Below are positions 34,099-47,409 of a DNA stretch of 64,000 nucleotides, in pieces. The notes beneath the pieces are model-generated. The model was not told the DNA's origin, searched no databases, and saw only the letters and a program-made list of their open reading frames with translations. The DNA is from Vreelandella halophila. Lineage in GTDB: Bacteria; Pseudomonadota; Gammaproteobacteria; Pseudomonadales; Oleiphilaceae. Both the position numbers and the translations under genes were made by a program. The stretch spans positions 62,001 through 126,000 of the forward strand of contig NZ_WMEX01000006.1 in the NCBI RefSeq assembly GCF_009856365.1, written 5' to 3'. The first letter of the stretch is position 1. Each line of letters begins with the position of its first letter.

Positions 34099-34967
34099 GT
34101 GTACTGGTGAACAAGGAAACAAAGGTGATCTGCCAGGGCTTCACCGGGGCCCAGGGGACCTTTCACAGCGAGCAGGCGCTGGAGTACGGTACCAATCTGG
34201 TCGGCGGCGTGAGCCCGGGCAAGGGCGGCACCGAGCATCTGGGGCTGCCCGTTTTCAATACGGTGCGCGAAGCGGTTCAGAAGACCGGCGCGACCGCGAC
34301 CGTGATCTACGTGCCCGCCCCCTTCTGTAAGGATGCGGTGGTCGAGGCAGCGGATGCCGGCATTGAGCTGGTGGTCTGCATCACTGAGGGCATCCCGACG
34401 CTGGATATGCTCTACGTGAAGGAATACGTGGATCGCAAGGGTGTGCGCATGATCGGCCCGAACTGCCCCGGCGTCATCACGCCTGAGCAGTCGAAGATCG
34501 GCATCATGCCCGGCTACATCCACAAGCCCGGCAAGGTTGGCATCATCTCGCGCTCCGGTACGCTGACCTACGAAGCGGTCAAGCAGACCACTGACTACGG
34601 CTTTGGCCAGTCCACCTGTGTGGGCATCGGCGGCGACCCGATTCCCGGTTCCAACTTCATCGACATGCTCGAGCTGTTTGAGAAGGATCCGGAGACCGAG
34701 GCCATCGTCATGATCGGTGAGATCGGTGGTACCGCTGAGGAAGAGGCGGCTGCCTACATCAAGGAGAACGTGAGCAAGCCGGTGGTTTCCTACATCGCGG
34801 GCGTGACCGCGCCTCCCGGTAAGCGGATGGGCCACGCCGGTGCCATCATTGCCGGTGGCAAGGGCACGGCGGACGAGAAGTTCAGCGCCCTGCACGATGC
34901 GGGCGTGCATACTGTGCGCAGCCTGGCCGACATCGGCAAGGCCATCAAGGAGGCGACGGGCTGGTAA
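34095..34967 (+). CDS. sucD: Succinyl-CoA synthetase alpha subunit
   Basis: A 290-residue CoA-binding and phospho-histidine subunit. It has [14 protein letters not shown] at the N-terminus, the CoA site [10 protein letters not shown], and the phosphorylated His in [17 protein letters not shown]. Length is normal. It is the last gene of the TCA operon, followed by a strong terminator. Confidence 0.97.
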   Translation: MSVLVNKETKVICQGFTGAQGTFHSEQALEYGTNLVGGVSPGKGGTEHLGLPVFNTVREAVQKTGATATVIYVPAPFCKDAVVEAADAGIELVVCITEGIPTLDMLYVKEYVDRKGVRMIGPNCPGVITPEQSKIGIMPGYIHKPGKVGIISRSGTLTYEAVKQTTDYGFGQSTCVGIGGDPIPGSNFIDMLELFEKDPETEAIVMIGEIGGTAEEEAAAYIKENVSKPVVSYIAGVTAPPGKRMGHAGAIIAGGKGTADEKFSALHDAGVHTVRSLADIGKAIKEATGW

Positions 34968-34990
34968 GACTGCCGGCCTGTACGCGCCAT

Positions 34991-35017
34991 AAAGCCGACC
35001 TGCGGGTCGGCTTTTTT
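34991..35017 (+). terminator. Terminator of the sdh-suc operon
   Basis: The stem AAGCCGACC/GGTCGGCTT has a 4-nt loop and is followed by a T run (TTTTTT in total). Confidence 0.92.
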
Positions 35018-35023
35018 CGTTGA

Positions 35024-35052
35024 TTAACCCATGAACGTTTCGTGCGTATAAT
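35024..35052 (+). promoter_or_regulatory. Promoter of trpS-scpAB-rluB
   Basis: TTAACC (35024-35029), a 17-bp spacer and a perfect TATAAT (35047-35052), 34 bp before the trpS start. Confidence 0.65.
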
Positions 35053-35085
35053 CATGCCAGACCCTGAACCAATGAGGAGACCGGA

Positions 35086-36303
35086 TTGACTTCCGTTGAA
35101 CCCCAGCAACGCATCCTTTCAGGGATGCGGCCCACAGGCCGGCTTCATCTGGGCCATTATCACGGTGTACTGGCCAACTGGGCCCAGCTCCAGCACGAGT
35201 ATGAGTGTTTCTTCTTCGTCGCGGACTGGCATGCGCTGACCACCATGTACGAGGACCCGTTCACCATTGAGGAGAGCATCTGGGACATGGTGATCGATTG
35301 GCTGGCGGCGGGCGTCAATCCGGGGTCCTCGACCCTGTTCATCCAGTCCCATGTGCCGGAGCATGCGGAGCTGCACCTGCTGCTGTCGATGATCACGCCC
35401 CTGGGCTGGCTGGAGCGGGTGCCGTCCTTCAAGGACCAGCAGGAGAAGCTCAAGGAAAAGGATCTGGCGACCTATGGGTTCCTCGGGTATCCATTGCTCC
35501 AGAGCGCGGATATCCTGATGTACCGGGCGGGGCAGGTGCCCGTGGGCGCGGACCAGGTTTCCCACGTGGAGATCACGCGGGAAGTGGCGCGGCGGTTCAA
35601 CCACCTGTATGGCCGTGATCCGGGCTTTGAGGAACAGGCCGAGGCGGCGATTGCCAAGATGGGCAAGAAGAACGCCAAACTCTACCGCAGCCTGCGCCGT
35701 CGCTTCCTGGAGCAGGGCGATGAGGAGGCGCTGGAAACGGCCCGGGCGCTGCTCAAGGAGCAGCAGAATATCTCGATCGGGGATCGCGAGCGGCTCTACG
35801 GCTACATCGAGGGTGGCGGCAAGGTGATCCTGCCGGAACCCCAGGAGTTGCTGACCCCTGAGGCTCGGCTGCCGGGAACGGACGGGCAGAAGATGTCCAA
35901 GTCCTACGGCAACACCATCTTCATGCGTGAGGAGCCGGATTCGGTCAGCCAGAAGATCCGGACCATGCAGACAGACCCGGCACGGGTGCGGCGCAGCGAT
36001 CCGGGGGACCCGGAAAAGTGCCCGGTTTGGGACCTGCACAAGATCTATTCCGACGACAGTACCCGAGAATGGGTCTGGAACGGCTGTCGCAACGCGGGCA
36101 TCGGCTGTATCGATTGCAAGAAACCGCTCGAGGAGAAGGTGATCGAGGAGCAGAAGGACTTCCGGGAACGCGGCCGCGAATACGAGAATAACCCGGACCT
36201 GGTGCGCTCAATCCTGGACGAAGGCCGTGAGCGGGCTCGCGATGCCGCACGGGATACCCTGCAGGAAGTGCGGCGCGTTATGGGGCTGGAATACCGTCGA
36301 TGA
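35086..36303 (+). CDS. trpS: Tryptophanyl-tRNA synthetase
   Basis: A 405-residue class I synthetase. The HIGH-like motif is HLGHYHG within MRPTGRLHLGHYHG, and the KMSKS motif is GQKMSKSYGN near 267. It is longer than the about 334-residue E. coli enzyme and belongs with the longer TrpS form found in Pseudomonas relatives. The start is TTG at 35086, supported by GAGGAG 6 nt upstream; a nearby ATG at 35072 runs into a stop. It overlaps scpA by ATGA. Confidence 0.92.
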   Translation: MTSVEPQQRILSGMRPTGRLHLGHYHGVLANWAQLQHEYECFFFVADWHALTTMYEDPFTIEESIWDMVIDWLAAGVNPGSSTLFIQSHVPEHAELHLLLSMITPLGWLERVPSFKDQQEKLKEKDLATYGFLGYPLLQSADILMYRAGQVPVGADQVSHVEITREVARRFNHLYGRDPGFEEQAEAAIAKMGKKNAKLYRSLRRRFLEQGDEEALETARALLKEQQNISIGDRERLYGYIEGGGKVILPEPQELLTPEARLPGTDGQKMSKSYGNTIFMREEPDSVSQKIRTMQTDPARVRRSDPGDPEKCPVWDLHKIYSDDSTREWVWNGCRNAGIGCIDCKKPLEEKVIEEQKDFRERGREYENNPDLVRSILDEGRERARDAARDTLQEVRRVMGLEYRR

Positions 36304-37127
36304 CCACGGAAGCGGAAACCGGCACCGAGGGCGAGCAGGTCTCGCCCGATCGGGAGGCGCTGGCAAGGGTGGCCGGCGAACCGGTCCATGATCTGCCCCA
36401 GGACCTCTACATCCCGCCGGATGCATTGGAGGTCTTCCTGGATGCCTTTGAGGGTCCTCTGGACCTTCTGCTGTATCTGATCCGGCGGCAGAATATGGAC
36501 ATTCTGGACGTGGATGTCAGCGCGATCACCGATCAGTACATCGATTACATCGCGCTCATGGAGGCGATGCGGTTTGAGCTGGCGGCGGAGTACCTGGTGA
36601 TGGCGGCCACCCTGGCCGAGATCAAATCCCGCATGCTGCTGCCACGTCAGACCGAGGAAGAGGAAGAGGAGCACGACCCGAGAGCCGAGCTCATCCGTCG
36701 TCTTCAGGAGTACGAGCGCTACAAGATGGCGGCTGAAGACATTGACGCGCTGCCGCGGCGGGACCGGGACTTCCATCTGGCGGGAGCGAAACCCCCGGAA
36801 ATGCCCGAACGCCAGGTCCATCCGGATGTAAGCCTGCGGGAGATGCTGCTGGCGCTGAGGGGGGTGCTGGAGCGCGCGGATCTGTACGAGCACCATCAGG
36901 TCGAGCGCGAGCAGCTATCCACCCGGGAACGGATGGCCAGTATTCTGGATCAGCTGTCCGGCGACAGCTTTGTGCGTTTTGAGACGCTGTTTTCACCGGA
37001 AGAGGGCCGCCTTGGTGTGGTCGTGAGCTTTATTGCCACCCTGGAGCTGATTCGTGAGCAGCTGGTGGAGGTGGTGCAGTCGGAGCCGCTGGCGCCGTTG
37101 CATATCCGTGCGAGAGGGAGTGCCTGA
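36300..37127 (+). CDS. scpA: Condensin subunit ScpA (kleisin)
   Basis: A 275-residue kleisin linking Smc heads. The conserved block DAFEGPLDLLLYLIRRQNMDILDV and AAEYLVMAATLAEIKSRMLLP mark the N-terminal Smc-neck-binding region (about 60-125). The acidic middle leads to a C-terminal winged helix ending in FIATLELIREQLVEVVQ. It overlaps trpS by 4 bp and scpB by 1 bp. smc is about 3.4 kb downstream. Confidence 0.93.
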   Translation: MTTEAETGTEGEQVSPDREALARVAGEPVHDLPQDLYIPPDALEVFLDAFEGPLDLLLYLIRRQNMDILDVDVSAITDQYIDYIALMEAMRFELAAEYLVMAATLAEIKSRMLLPRQTEEEEEEHDPRAELIRRLQEYERYKMAAEDIDALPRRDRDFHLAGAKPPEMPERQVHPDVSLREMLLALRGVLERADLYEHHQVEREQLSTRERMASILDQLSGDSFVRFETLFSPEEGRLGVVVSFIATLELIREQLVEVVQSEPLAPLHIRARGSA

Positions 37128-37759
37128 TGGACGAGGAGAGCATCGACCAGGTTCAGCGCATTGTCGAAGGCGCCCTTATGGCGGCCGGGAAGCCGCTCAG
37201 TGTGGATCAGCTGCAGGCTCTGTTCGACGAACATGAGCAACCCACACGCACGGTTCTGGAACACGTGCTTTCACTGATTGAGCACGCCTGTGAGGGGCGG
37301 GGGTTTGAGCTCAGGAAAGTGGCCTCCGGGTGGCGCTTCCAGGTGCGGGAATCGCTTTCGCCCTGGGTGAGCCGTCTCTGGGAGGAGAAACCCCAGCGCT
37401 ATTCGCGCGCCCTGCTGGAGACGCTGGCACTGATCGCCTATCGCCAGCCCGTCACCCGGGGCGAGATCGAGGAGGTGCGCGGGGTCACGGTGAATACCAA
37501 CATCGTCCGGACCCTGCTGGACCGTGAATGGATCCGGGTGGTGGGCCAGCGTGATGTGCCGGGCCGCCCCTCGATGTACGCGACGACGAAACAGTTCCTG
37601 GACTACTTCAACCTGCAGTCACTGGACGAACTGCCCAGCCTTGCGGAGGTCCGTGATCTCGAGACCATCAGCCGCGAGGTGGAAGACCGGCTTCAGGAAG
37701 AGCTGGCACTGGACGAATCCAACGGCAATTCCCAAGAGGATGCGGAGACGAATGAATGA
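37127..37759 (+). CDS. scpB: Condensin subunit ScpB
   Basis: A 210-residue protein with two winged-helix domains (about 10-80 and 85-165). [21 protein letters not shown] and [25 protein letters not shown] are the family signatures, and the tail is acidic. It binds ScpA as a dimer and regulates the Smc ATPase in chromosome segregation. It is coupled to scpA (TGATG) and rluB (ATGA). Confidence 0.94.
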   Translation: MDEESIDQVQRIVEGALMAAGKPLSVDQLQALFDEHEQPTRTVLEHVLSLIEHACEGRGFELRKVASGWRFQVRESLSPWVSRLWEEKPQRYSRALLETLALIAYRQPVTRGEIEEVRGVTVNTNIVRTLLDREWIRVVGQRDVPGRPSMYATTKQFLDYFNLQSLDELPSLAEVRDLETISREVEDRLQEELALDESNGNSQEDAETNE

Positions 37760-38685
37760 GTGATTCCGGTCACACCCCCAACGAGACCGGCGAGCGTCTC
37801 CAGAAGCTGCTGGCGCGTGCCGGCCTGGGGTCAAGGCGGGCCATTGAAGGCTGGATCAGCCAGGGGCGCGTGCAGATCAATGACGAGGTGGCCCAGCTGG
37901 GCGCCCGGGCTACCGCACAGGATGAGGTGCTTGTGGACGGGCGCAGCGTGGACCTTGGCGCGGCGGCCTCACCCACCAGGCGGGTCATCGTCTACAACAA
38001 GCCCGAAGGCGAGGTGACCACCCGGGATGACCCGGAGGGGCGGCCCACGGTCTTCGATCGCCTGCCGCGGCTCACCGGGGAACGCTGGATTGCCGTGGGA
38101 CGTCTGGACATTTCCACCAGCGGGCTTCTGCTGTTCACAACAGACGGGGAGCTGGCGAACCGTCTGATGCATCCCTCCTGGCAGGTGGACCGTGAGTACG
38201 CCGTGCGTATTTTCGGTCAAGTGGACGATGATATGGCCGAACGTCTGGTCAACGGCGTGACGCTTGAGGATGGCGAGGCCCGTTTCACGGATCTCGTGTA
38301 CTGGGGCGGTACCGGTCACAACCACTGGTACTACGTGGCCATCATGGAAGGGCGTAACCGTGAGGTGCGGCGGCTCTGGGAGTCCCAGGGGGTGCAGGTG
38401 TCACGGCTCAAGCGCGTCCGTCATGGTCCGATCTTTCTGCCCAGCCGGCTGAGTGCCGGGCGCTGGGAGGAGCTTGAGCAGGCGGATGTGGATACGCTCA
38501 GTGATTCCGTCGGGCTTGATCGGGTGCCCGTCAAATCTCCGACACCCACCGAAAAGCACCGGCTGCGCCGCCTCAAGCGCAAGCGGCCGTCCAGGCCCGA
38601 TGATCGGAGGTCCGCCAAGCCTGCAGAGAAAGGGCGTGGCGGCACCAAAGGTCGCCAGGGAAAGGGGCGCCGCTCTAGAGGCTGA
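37756..38685 (+). CDS. rluB: 23S rRNA pseudouridine synthase RluB
   Basis: A 309-residue RsuA-family enzyme, expected to form pseudouridine 2605 of 23S rRNA. It has an N-terminal S4 domain ([21 protein letters not shown], about 13-60), then the catalytic domain with Asp in [12 protein letters not shown] (about 118) and REYAVRI and [12 protein letters not shown] motifs. A long Lys/Arg-rich tail (about 255-309) is typical of RluB. Its last 11 bp overlap the convergent diguanylate cyclase gene. Confidence 0.93.
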   Translation: MSDSGHTPNETGERLQKLLARAGLGSRRAIEGWISQGRVQINDEVAQLGARATAQDEVLVDGRSVDLGAAASPTRRVIVYNKPEGEVTTRDDPEGRPTVFDRLPRLTGERWIAVGRLDISTSGLLLFTTDGELANRLMHPSWQVDREYAVRIFGQVDDDMAERLVNGVTLEDGEARFTDLVYWGGTGHNHWYYVAIMEGRNREVRRLWESQGVQVSRLKRVRHGPIFLPSRLSAGRWEELEQADVDTLSDSVGLDRVPVKSPTPTEKHRLRRLKRKRPSRPDDRRSAKPAEKGRGGTKGRQGKGRRSRG

Positions 38686-39634
38686 CGGCGTTATCCACGC
38701 CCTCAGTGCCCTCGCCGGCAATCCGGACCCTGTCGCGACCGCTGTTCTTGGCGGCGTACAGGGCGCTGTCCGCCGCCCTCAGGAGATCATCCACGCTGTC
38801 ATCACCGCCCAGCGTGGCAACTCCGATGGATGCGGTGATCGAAAGGGCCCGCTCAGCGTACTGCATGGGCTTTTCCCGAAACGCTCGCCGCAGCCGCTCC
38901 GCTACCAGATGGGCGGCTTCCTGGGCCGTATGGGGCAGTACAACGGCGAATTCCTCGCCACCATAACGGAACCCCTGGTCGCAGGAGCGGATCTGGGTTT
39001 CGATCCGTTCGCCGACCAGTCCGAGGATCTCATCGCCGGCCGCGTGGCCGAGGGTGTCATTGATCTGCTTGAAGTGGTCCAGGTCCACCAGCAGCAGGCT
39101 CAGGGGCTGGTCGTAGCGGCGGGCCTGCTCCACGTGGTTGTCCAGTGTCTCGTCCAGGGCGCGGCGGTTGCCCATGCCGGTGAGGCCGTCGGTCATGGCG
39201 GATTCCAGGGCCTCCTGGTAGCGCCATCCGTTGCGCAGGGGCTGGATGAGCACGCCGATGGCCTGCTCAATGAACATCAGTTCGTCATCCCGGAAGCGAT
39301 CACGACGGTCCAGCCGCAGGGAGCCCAGTTCCTGGCCGCGCAGGGACAGGTTGTAGCAGCAGTGATGGGGGCCGCCTGAGCCCAGCAGATAACCGAAGTC
39401 GCCGCCGCTGCGCGAGCGCCGGTAGGCCAGGGCAGCAAAGGGAACCACCTGGTTGAGCTCCTCGGCGAATATATCCAGCATGGCATTGAGGTCCAGTGTC
39501 TGATGCAGACGGCTGCACAGCACGGTAAGCCGATTGCTGTTGTCCTGCCATTCATCGATGATCCGCACGTTCTCAGCGGCATCACGGGCCTGCTTCAGGT
39601 CAATGGGGCGGGCGTTGCCGGTTACCTTTTTCAT
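38675..39634 (-). CDS. Diguanylate cyclase with N-terminal GAF-like domain
   Basis: A 319-residue soluble cyclase. The first 150 residues resemble a degenerate GAF sensor ([24 protein letters not shown]). The GGDEF domain (about 150-310) has [14 protein letters not shown], the active site RYGGEEF and an intact inhibitory I-site RSCD exactly five residues before GGEEF. It should make c-di-GMP with product inhibition. It overlaps rluB tail to tail and has no EAL partner. Confidence 0.92.
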   Translation of the reverse strand: MKKVTGNARPIDLKQARDAAENVRIIDEWQDNSNRLTVLCSRLHQTLDLNAMLDIFAEELNQVVPFAALAYRRSRSGGDFGYLLGSGGPHHCCYNLSLRGQELGSLRLDRRDRFRDDELMFIEQAIGVLIQPLRNGWRYQEALESAMTDGLTGMGNRRALDETLDNHVEQARRYDQPLSLLLVDLDHFKQINDTLGHAAGDEILGLVGERIETQIRSCDQGFRYGGEEFAVVLPHTAQEAAHLVAERLRRAFREKPMQYAERALSITASIGVATLGGDDSVDDLLRAADSALYAAKNSGRDRVRIAGEGTEGVDNAVSL

Positions 39635-39860
39635 GCCTTACTCCGGTTCCAGATCTCTGACAGGTGGTCGTAAGCGAAATCCGTGCCGATATCCCATAAA
39701 GCTTTAAAAACAGTAATCTGTAGCTCTTCCGATGAGCGTCAGGTAGTGGCGCTGGCCGTTGTGGCAAAAAAATGACGGCAGGCTGTGGCCGCGTGTCCCA
39801 TTGTCGGGCTGTTGTGATATGATCCTCACGCTCACACAGGGAAGGGGTAGGTAGCCCACT

Positions 39861-40550
39861 ATGCAATTCCAGGCGCCGGAAAGTCTCTCCGAACAGATTG
39901 CCCAGCATATCGGGCGCCAGATCATCACGGGTGCTCTGCGACCTGGTGAACGCATCCAGGAGCTCAAGGTGGCCGGGGAGCTGGACGTCAGCCGCGGATC
40001 GGTGCGCGAGGCGCTTCTGATTCTGGAGCGCCGACACCTCATCCGCATCTACCCGCGCAAAGGGGCTGTGGTCTCCGGCATGACACCGGAACTGGTGAAC
40101 AGCCTCTATGACATCTACCTGAATCTGCTCGAGATGCTGGCCGACCGTTTCATGGCCCGGCGGACGGAAAACGATGAGCAGCCGCTTCTCCAGGCCATCC
40201 ATCAGCTCTGTCGCCGTCTCAGTGGTGATCCGTCTGAGGTGGGCGAGGTGATTGATGGTGGACTGGAGGTGATGCGCCGGTGCTACCCCGTGGTGGCCAA
40301 TCCCTATCTGGAGGAAACACTGGAGAACTTCCGGCCCGCGATCAGTCGCACCTATTATCTTGTGCTGGCGAATGATCCGGGGGAAATGCAGGTCTCGAGA
40401 ACCTATTTCCAGCGCATCGCGGATCGCGTCGAGGCGGATGACCATCAGGGTGTGACCGAGGTGATCCGGGCTTTCGGGGAACACCAGCGTGAAGTGGCTC
40501 TCCAGGCGCTGGCCCGGGATGAATCGCTCACCGTCGAACCCGCCAGCTGA
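39861..40550 (+). CDS. GntR-family regulator with FCD-type effector domain
   Basis: A 229-residue transcription factor. The N-terminal winged helix (about 8-72) reads LSEQIAQHIGRQIITGALRPGE and DVSRGSVREALLILE. The C-terminal all-helical domain is of the FadR/FCD type, which binds organic acids in known members. The effector is unknown. It sits 11 bp before smc on the same strand, an association also found in Pseudomonas, so both may be co-transcribed. Confidence 0.88.
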   Translation: MQFQAPESLSEQIAQHIGRQIITGALRPGERIQELKVAGELDVSRGSVREALLILERRHLIRIYPRKGAVVSGMTPELVNSLYDIYLNLLEMLADRFMARRTENDEQPLLQAIHQLCRRLSGDPSEVGEVIDGGLEVMRRCYPVVANPYLEETLENFRPAISRTYYLVLANDPGEMQVSRTYFQRIADRVEADDHQGVTEVIRAFGEHQREVALQALARDESLTVEPAS

Positions 40551-40561
40551 GCCGGTCGACC

Positions 40562-43500
40562 ATGCGCCTGAAGTCCATCAAGCTCGCCGGCTTCAAATCC
40601 TTTGTTGAGCCCACCACGGTTCCCTTCCCCTCGAACATGACGGCGGTTGTGGGGCCAAACGGCTGCGGTAAGTCCAATATCATCGACGCTGTCCGCTGGG
40701 TCATGGGCGAGAGCTCGGCCAAGTACCTCCGTGGCGAGGCCATGAGTGACGTCATCTTCAACGGCTCAACCAGCCGCAAGCCTGTGGGCCAGGCCTCCAT
40801 CGAGCTGGTGTTCGACAACAGCGATGGCACCGCCCCCGGCGAATACGGCCGCTTCAACGAGATCTCCGTCAAGCGCCGGGTCACGCGCGAAGGCCAGTCC
40901 GACTATTTCATGAACGGCGCCAAGTGCCGGCGCAGGGACATTACCGACCTGTTCCTGGGGACCGGCCTGGGGCCGCGCAGCTACGCCATCATCGAGCAGG
41001 GCATGATCTCGCGCCTGATCGAGGCCAAGCCCGAGGAACTGCGCCACTACATTGAGGAAGCGGCGGGCATCTCGCGTTACAAGGAGCGCCGGCGCGAGAC
41101 CGAGAACCGCATGCGCCGGACCCAGGAGAATATCGACCGCCTGACCGACCTGCGGGATGAGCTTGACCGCCAGCTCCAGCACCTCGAGAAGCAGGCTGAA
41201 GCCGCCGAGAAATACCGGGCCCTGAAGCAGGAGGAGCGCCAGAAGCAGGCCGAGCTGGCGGTGCTGCGCTGGCGTGATCTGGATTCGTCCCTGCAGGAGC
41301 ATCGCAGGGCGATCAGCGAGGCTGAAACCGCCCAGGAAAAGGTGGTTACGGAACGCACCTCGCTGGAATCCGAACTGGAATCCCTGCGCCAGGAACACAG
41401 TGACCGCAGTGAGCGTTTCAACCAGGCTCAGGGCCGTTACTACGAGGCCGGTGCCGAGATCGCGCGTGTCGAGCAGAACCTGGAGAACCAGAAACGCAAT
41501 GCCCGCCAGGCAGCTGATGATCTGGAACAGGCCCTGGCCAGCCGCAAGGAAGTAGCCCGGGAACTGGAGCAGGACCAGGAGCGGCTGGATTCGGTGGCCA
41601 CGGAACTGTTGAACGTTGAGCCGGAACTGGAAACCGCCGAGGCTAAGGCCGAAGAGTACGGTGAACGGCTGGCCGAGGCGGAGAGCCGGATGCAGGACTG
41701 GCAGCAGCGCTGGGAGGACTTCAGCCAGCGTTCGGCGGATGACCGCCAGCAGGCGGAAGTGGGCCAGTCCCGGATCAAGGCCAGCGAGGACGCGCTGCTG
41801 AAACTCCGTGAGCGCCGCCAGCGGCTGGAGGAAGAGCGCGCAGCCCTGGATCACGACGACCGCTCTGGCGAGGAAGCCACGCTCGAGAACGAACGTGAGG
41901 AACAACAGGCGCGGGTTGAAGAGGCCCGGGAGCGGGTGGAAACCCATACCGAGCAGCTGGAGCGGGATCGCGAGGCGATTGAGCAGCTGGAGCCGGAGCT
42001 CAACGAGAAGCGCGGCCGCCTGCAGACACTGAACGGGCGTCTGGCCTCCGAGCAGGCGCTTCTGGAAGGGCAGCTGGGCGACAGTGATGAACGGCGCAGG
42101 GAGTGGATCAGCCAGCAGGGCTGGGACCAGGCCCGGCGGCTGGCCCAGACACTGGAAGTGAGCGAGGGCTGGGAAAAAGCGGTGGAAGCCGTACTTGGTC
42201 CACTGGCGCAGGCGCTGGTTCTGAACCCGGATGATTACGATGACGCTGTGCTCACGCAGGCCCCATCGGGACTGACCATTGTGCACACTTCCAGCACAGG
42301 TGCGGATGCAGGGCCGGGGACGCTGTTGGCGGAGGTCGGCCTTGGCGGGAGTGTTGCCGGTTGGCTGGATCGCGTCTGGTGCGCAAACGATCTCAATGAT
42401 GCGCTTGCCCGTCGCGGCGCCCTGGCGGATGGTGAATCCCTGGTCACCCCGGGCGGGATCTGGATGGGCCCTGAATGGCTGCGCCTCCCGGATGACGGTG
42501 ACGATGACACCGGTATCATCGAGCGCCAGAAGCGGGTTGAGGCGCTCGAAGAGGAATCCGCCTCACTGCAGGAAGCGGTGACCGAGGGGGAAGAACAGCT
42601 GCAGCAGTTGCGGGCCTCGCGTGATGAGACCGAGGCGGCGCTGGAGGAGGCCCGTGCGGCGCTGAGCGATGCGCGCGAATCCCTGTCCGCCACGGAATCC
42701 CGGCTCGAGGCCTTCCGCGCCCGCATGGAGCAGGTGCGTGAGCGGGCACGGCGGATCAGCGAGGATCTGGCGGATCTGGATGCCCAGGAAGCGGATGAGA
42801 ACGAGCGGCTGGAAGAGGCTCGCGCCAGCTGGCAGGAAGCCATGGACCGCATGAACGAGAATGCGGACTGGAAGGAGTCGCTTCTCAGCGAACGTGATGA
42901 CCTGCGCGCGAAGCTTGATGACGAGCGCCAGCAGGCCCGTCATGCCCGGGATCACCATCACCAGCTCCAGCTGCAGGTGCAGGACCTTAAGAACCGTAAG
43001 GAAGCCCTGGAGCAGACCCTGGAACGGATGAAGAGCCAGCAGGGGCGGCTGGACGAACGTATTGAGGTTCAGCGCGAGACCCGGGAGAACGCCGAGGCCC
43101 CGATCCAGGACCTGGAGATGGAACTGGAAGGGCTTCTGGAGCGTCGCGTGCAGGAGGAAGAGAAGCTCAATGAGGCGCGTGAGGCCCTGGATGCCATCGA
43201 TGAGCAGGTCCGGGACCGGGAGCAGCGCCGCGGCCAGGTGGAGCAGGACGTCCAGCAGGCGCGGGAGAAGCTCGAGAAGCTGCGCATGGATACTCAGGCT
43301 ATTGAACTGCAGGCCCGCCAGTACCTGGAGCAGCTTGAGGAACTGGAGGTCAGCCGGGAGACCGTGCAGGAAGGGCTTCCCGAGGACGCCACCGCCGAGG
43401 CATGGCAGCAGGAGCTCACCCGCATCGGCAACCGCATCCAGCGCCTGGGCGCCATCAACCTGGCCGCCATCGACGAATACCGGGTGGCGAGCGAGCGCAA

Positions 43501-44059
43501 GACCTACCTGGACGAGCAGGATCAGGATCTGCAGGAGGCTCTGGAATCACTGGAGTCCGCCATCCGACGGATCGACCGCGAGACCCGCGCCCGCTTCCGT
43601 GAGACCTTTGACGCCATCAACCAGGGGCTGCAGAACCTGTTCCCGCGGGTCTTCGGTGGCGGCAGCGCGCACCTGGAGATGACCGGGGATGATCTTCTGG
43701 AAACCGGTGTGGCGATCATGGCGCGGCCCCCGGGCAAGAAGAACACCACCATCCATCTGCTTTCCGGCGGCGAGAAGGCACTGACCGCGATCGCGTTGGT
43801 GTTCTCCATCTTCCAGCTCAACCCGGCTCCCTTCTGCATGCTCGACGAGGTGGATGCGCCGTTGGACGATGCCAACGTCGGCCGCTACGCGAAGATGGTG
43901 AAGGAGATGAGCGAGCACGTTCAGTTCATCTACATCACCCACAACAAGATCTCCATGGAGCTCTCCAATCAGCTCATGGGTGTGACCATGCATGAACCCG
44001 GGGTTTCCCGGCTGGTCTCCGTGGATGTTGAGGAAGCGGCGGTCCTGGCTGACAGCTGA
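40562..44059 (+). CDS. smc: Chromosome partition protein Smc
   Basis: A 1165-residue SMC ATPase. Walker A is GPNGCGKSN (31-39). Long acidic coiled coils (about 170-500 and 660-1000) flank a hinge (about 515-640, including VEAVLGPLAQALVL). The C-terminal head has the signature LSGGEKALTAIAL and Walker B FCMLDEVDAPLDD. It forms condensin with the ScpA and ScpB encoded 3.4 kb upstream. MukBEF is the alternative in enteric bacteria, so its use here is not expected. Confidence 0.96.
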   Translation: MRLKSIKLAGFKSFVEPTTVPFPSNMTAVVGPNGCGKSNIIDAVRWVMGESSAKYLRGEAMSDVIFNGSTSRKPVGQASIELVFDNSDGTAPGEYGRFNEISVKRRVTREGQSDYFMNGAKCRRRDITDLFLGTGLGPRSYAIIEQGMISRLIEAKPEELRHYIEEAAGISRYKERRRETENRMRRTQENIDRLTDLRDELDRQLQHLEKQAEAAEKYRALKQEERQKQAELAVLRWRDLDSSLQEHRRAISEAETAQEKVVTERTSLESELESLRQEHSDRSERFNQAQGRYYEAGAEIARVEQNLENQKRNARQAADDLEQALASRKEVARELEQDQERLDSVATELLNVEPELETAEAKAEEYGERLAEAESRMQDWQQRWEDFSQRSADDRQQAEVGQSRIKASEDALLKLRERRQRLEEERAALDHDDRSGEEATLENEREEQQARVEEARERVETHTEQLERDREAIEQLEPELNEKRGRLQTLNGRLASEQALLEGQLGDSDERRREWISQQGWDQARRLAQTLEVSEGWEKAVEAVLGPLAQALVLNPDDYDDAVLTQAPSGLTIVHTSSTGADAGPGTLLAEVGLGGSVAGWLDRVWCANDLNDALARRGALADGESLVTPGGIWMGPEWLRLPDDGDDDTGIIERQKRVEALEEESASLQEAVTEGEEQLQQLRASRDETEAALEEARAALSDARESLSATESRLEAFRARMEQVRERARRISEDLADLDAQEADENERLEEARASWQEAMDRMNENADWKESLLSERDDLRAKLDDERQQARHARDHHHQLQLQVQDLKNRKEALEQTLERMKSQQGRLDERIEVQRETRENAEAPIQDLEMELEGLLERRVQEEEKLNEAREALDAIDEQVRDREQRRGQVEQDVQQAREKLEKLRMDTQAIELQARQYLEQLEELEVSRETVQEGLPEDATAEAWQQELTRIGNRIQRLGAINLAAIDEYRVASERKTYLDEQDQDLQEALESLESAIRRIDRETRARFRETFDAINQGLQNLFPRVFGGGSAHLEMTGDDLLETGVAIMARPPGKKNTTIHLLSGGEKALTAIALVFSIFQLNPAPFCMLDEVDAPLDDANVGRYAKMVKEMSEHVQFIYITHNKISMELSNQLMGVTMHEPGVSRLVSVDVEEAAVLADS

Positions 44060-44070
44060 TGAACAAGCCG

Positions 44071-44086
44071 CAATGCCCCGGCATTG
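44071..44086. repeat. Inverted repeat between smc and zipA
   Basis: CAATGCC and GGCATTG separated by 2 bp form a 7-bp hairpin 11 bp after the smc stop. The following TCTTGACC is a poor T tract, so termination would be weak at best. Confidence 0.4.
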
Positions 44087-44176
44087 TCTTGACCGGGGTC
44101 ATTGCCTAAAGTGGCAGTCAAAACGGGCGCACCGGGATGCGCCGGGGGCACAACCCTTGAGGACAGATAGAGGATC

Positions 44177-47283
<3,107 letters not shown>

Positions 47284-47330
47284 CTGTGTCACAGAATCGT
47301 CAGCCGCCCCCTGAATCTGAGAACCAGTAC

Positions 47331-47352
47331 GGATCCGCCTTATGGCGGATCC
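47331..47352. terminator. Hairpin after ligA
   Basis: GGATCCGCC and GGCGGATCC with loop TTAT form a perfect 9-bp stem 47 bp after ligA. No T tract follows, so it may be Rho-assisted, or simply an inverted repeat. Confidence 0.45.
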
Positions 47353-47409
47353 CCTACCATGGACGACGTTTCGAGACCCGACGGCCCCCGACCCGGGAGA
47401 ATGTCATCC

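Noticed and set aside
44071-44112. TTGACC/TAAAGT pair as a zipA promoter
   Set aside because: The spacer is only 12 bp.
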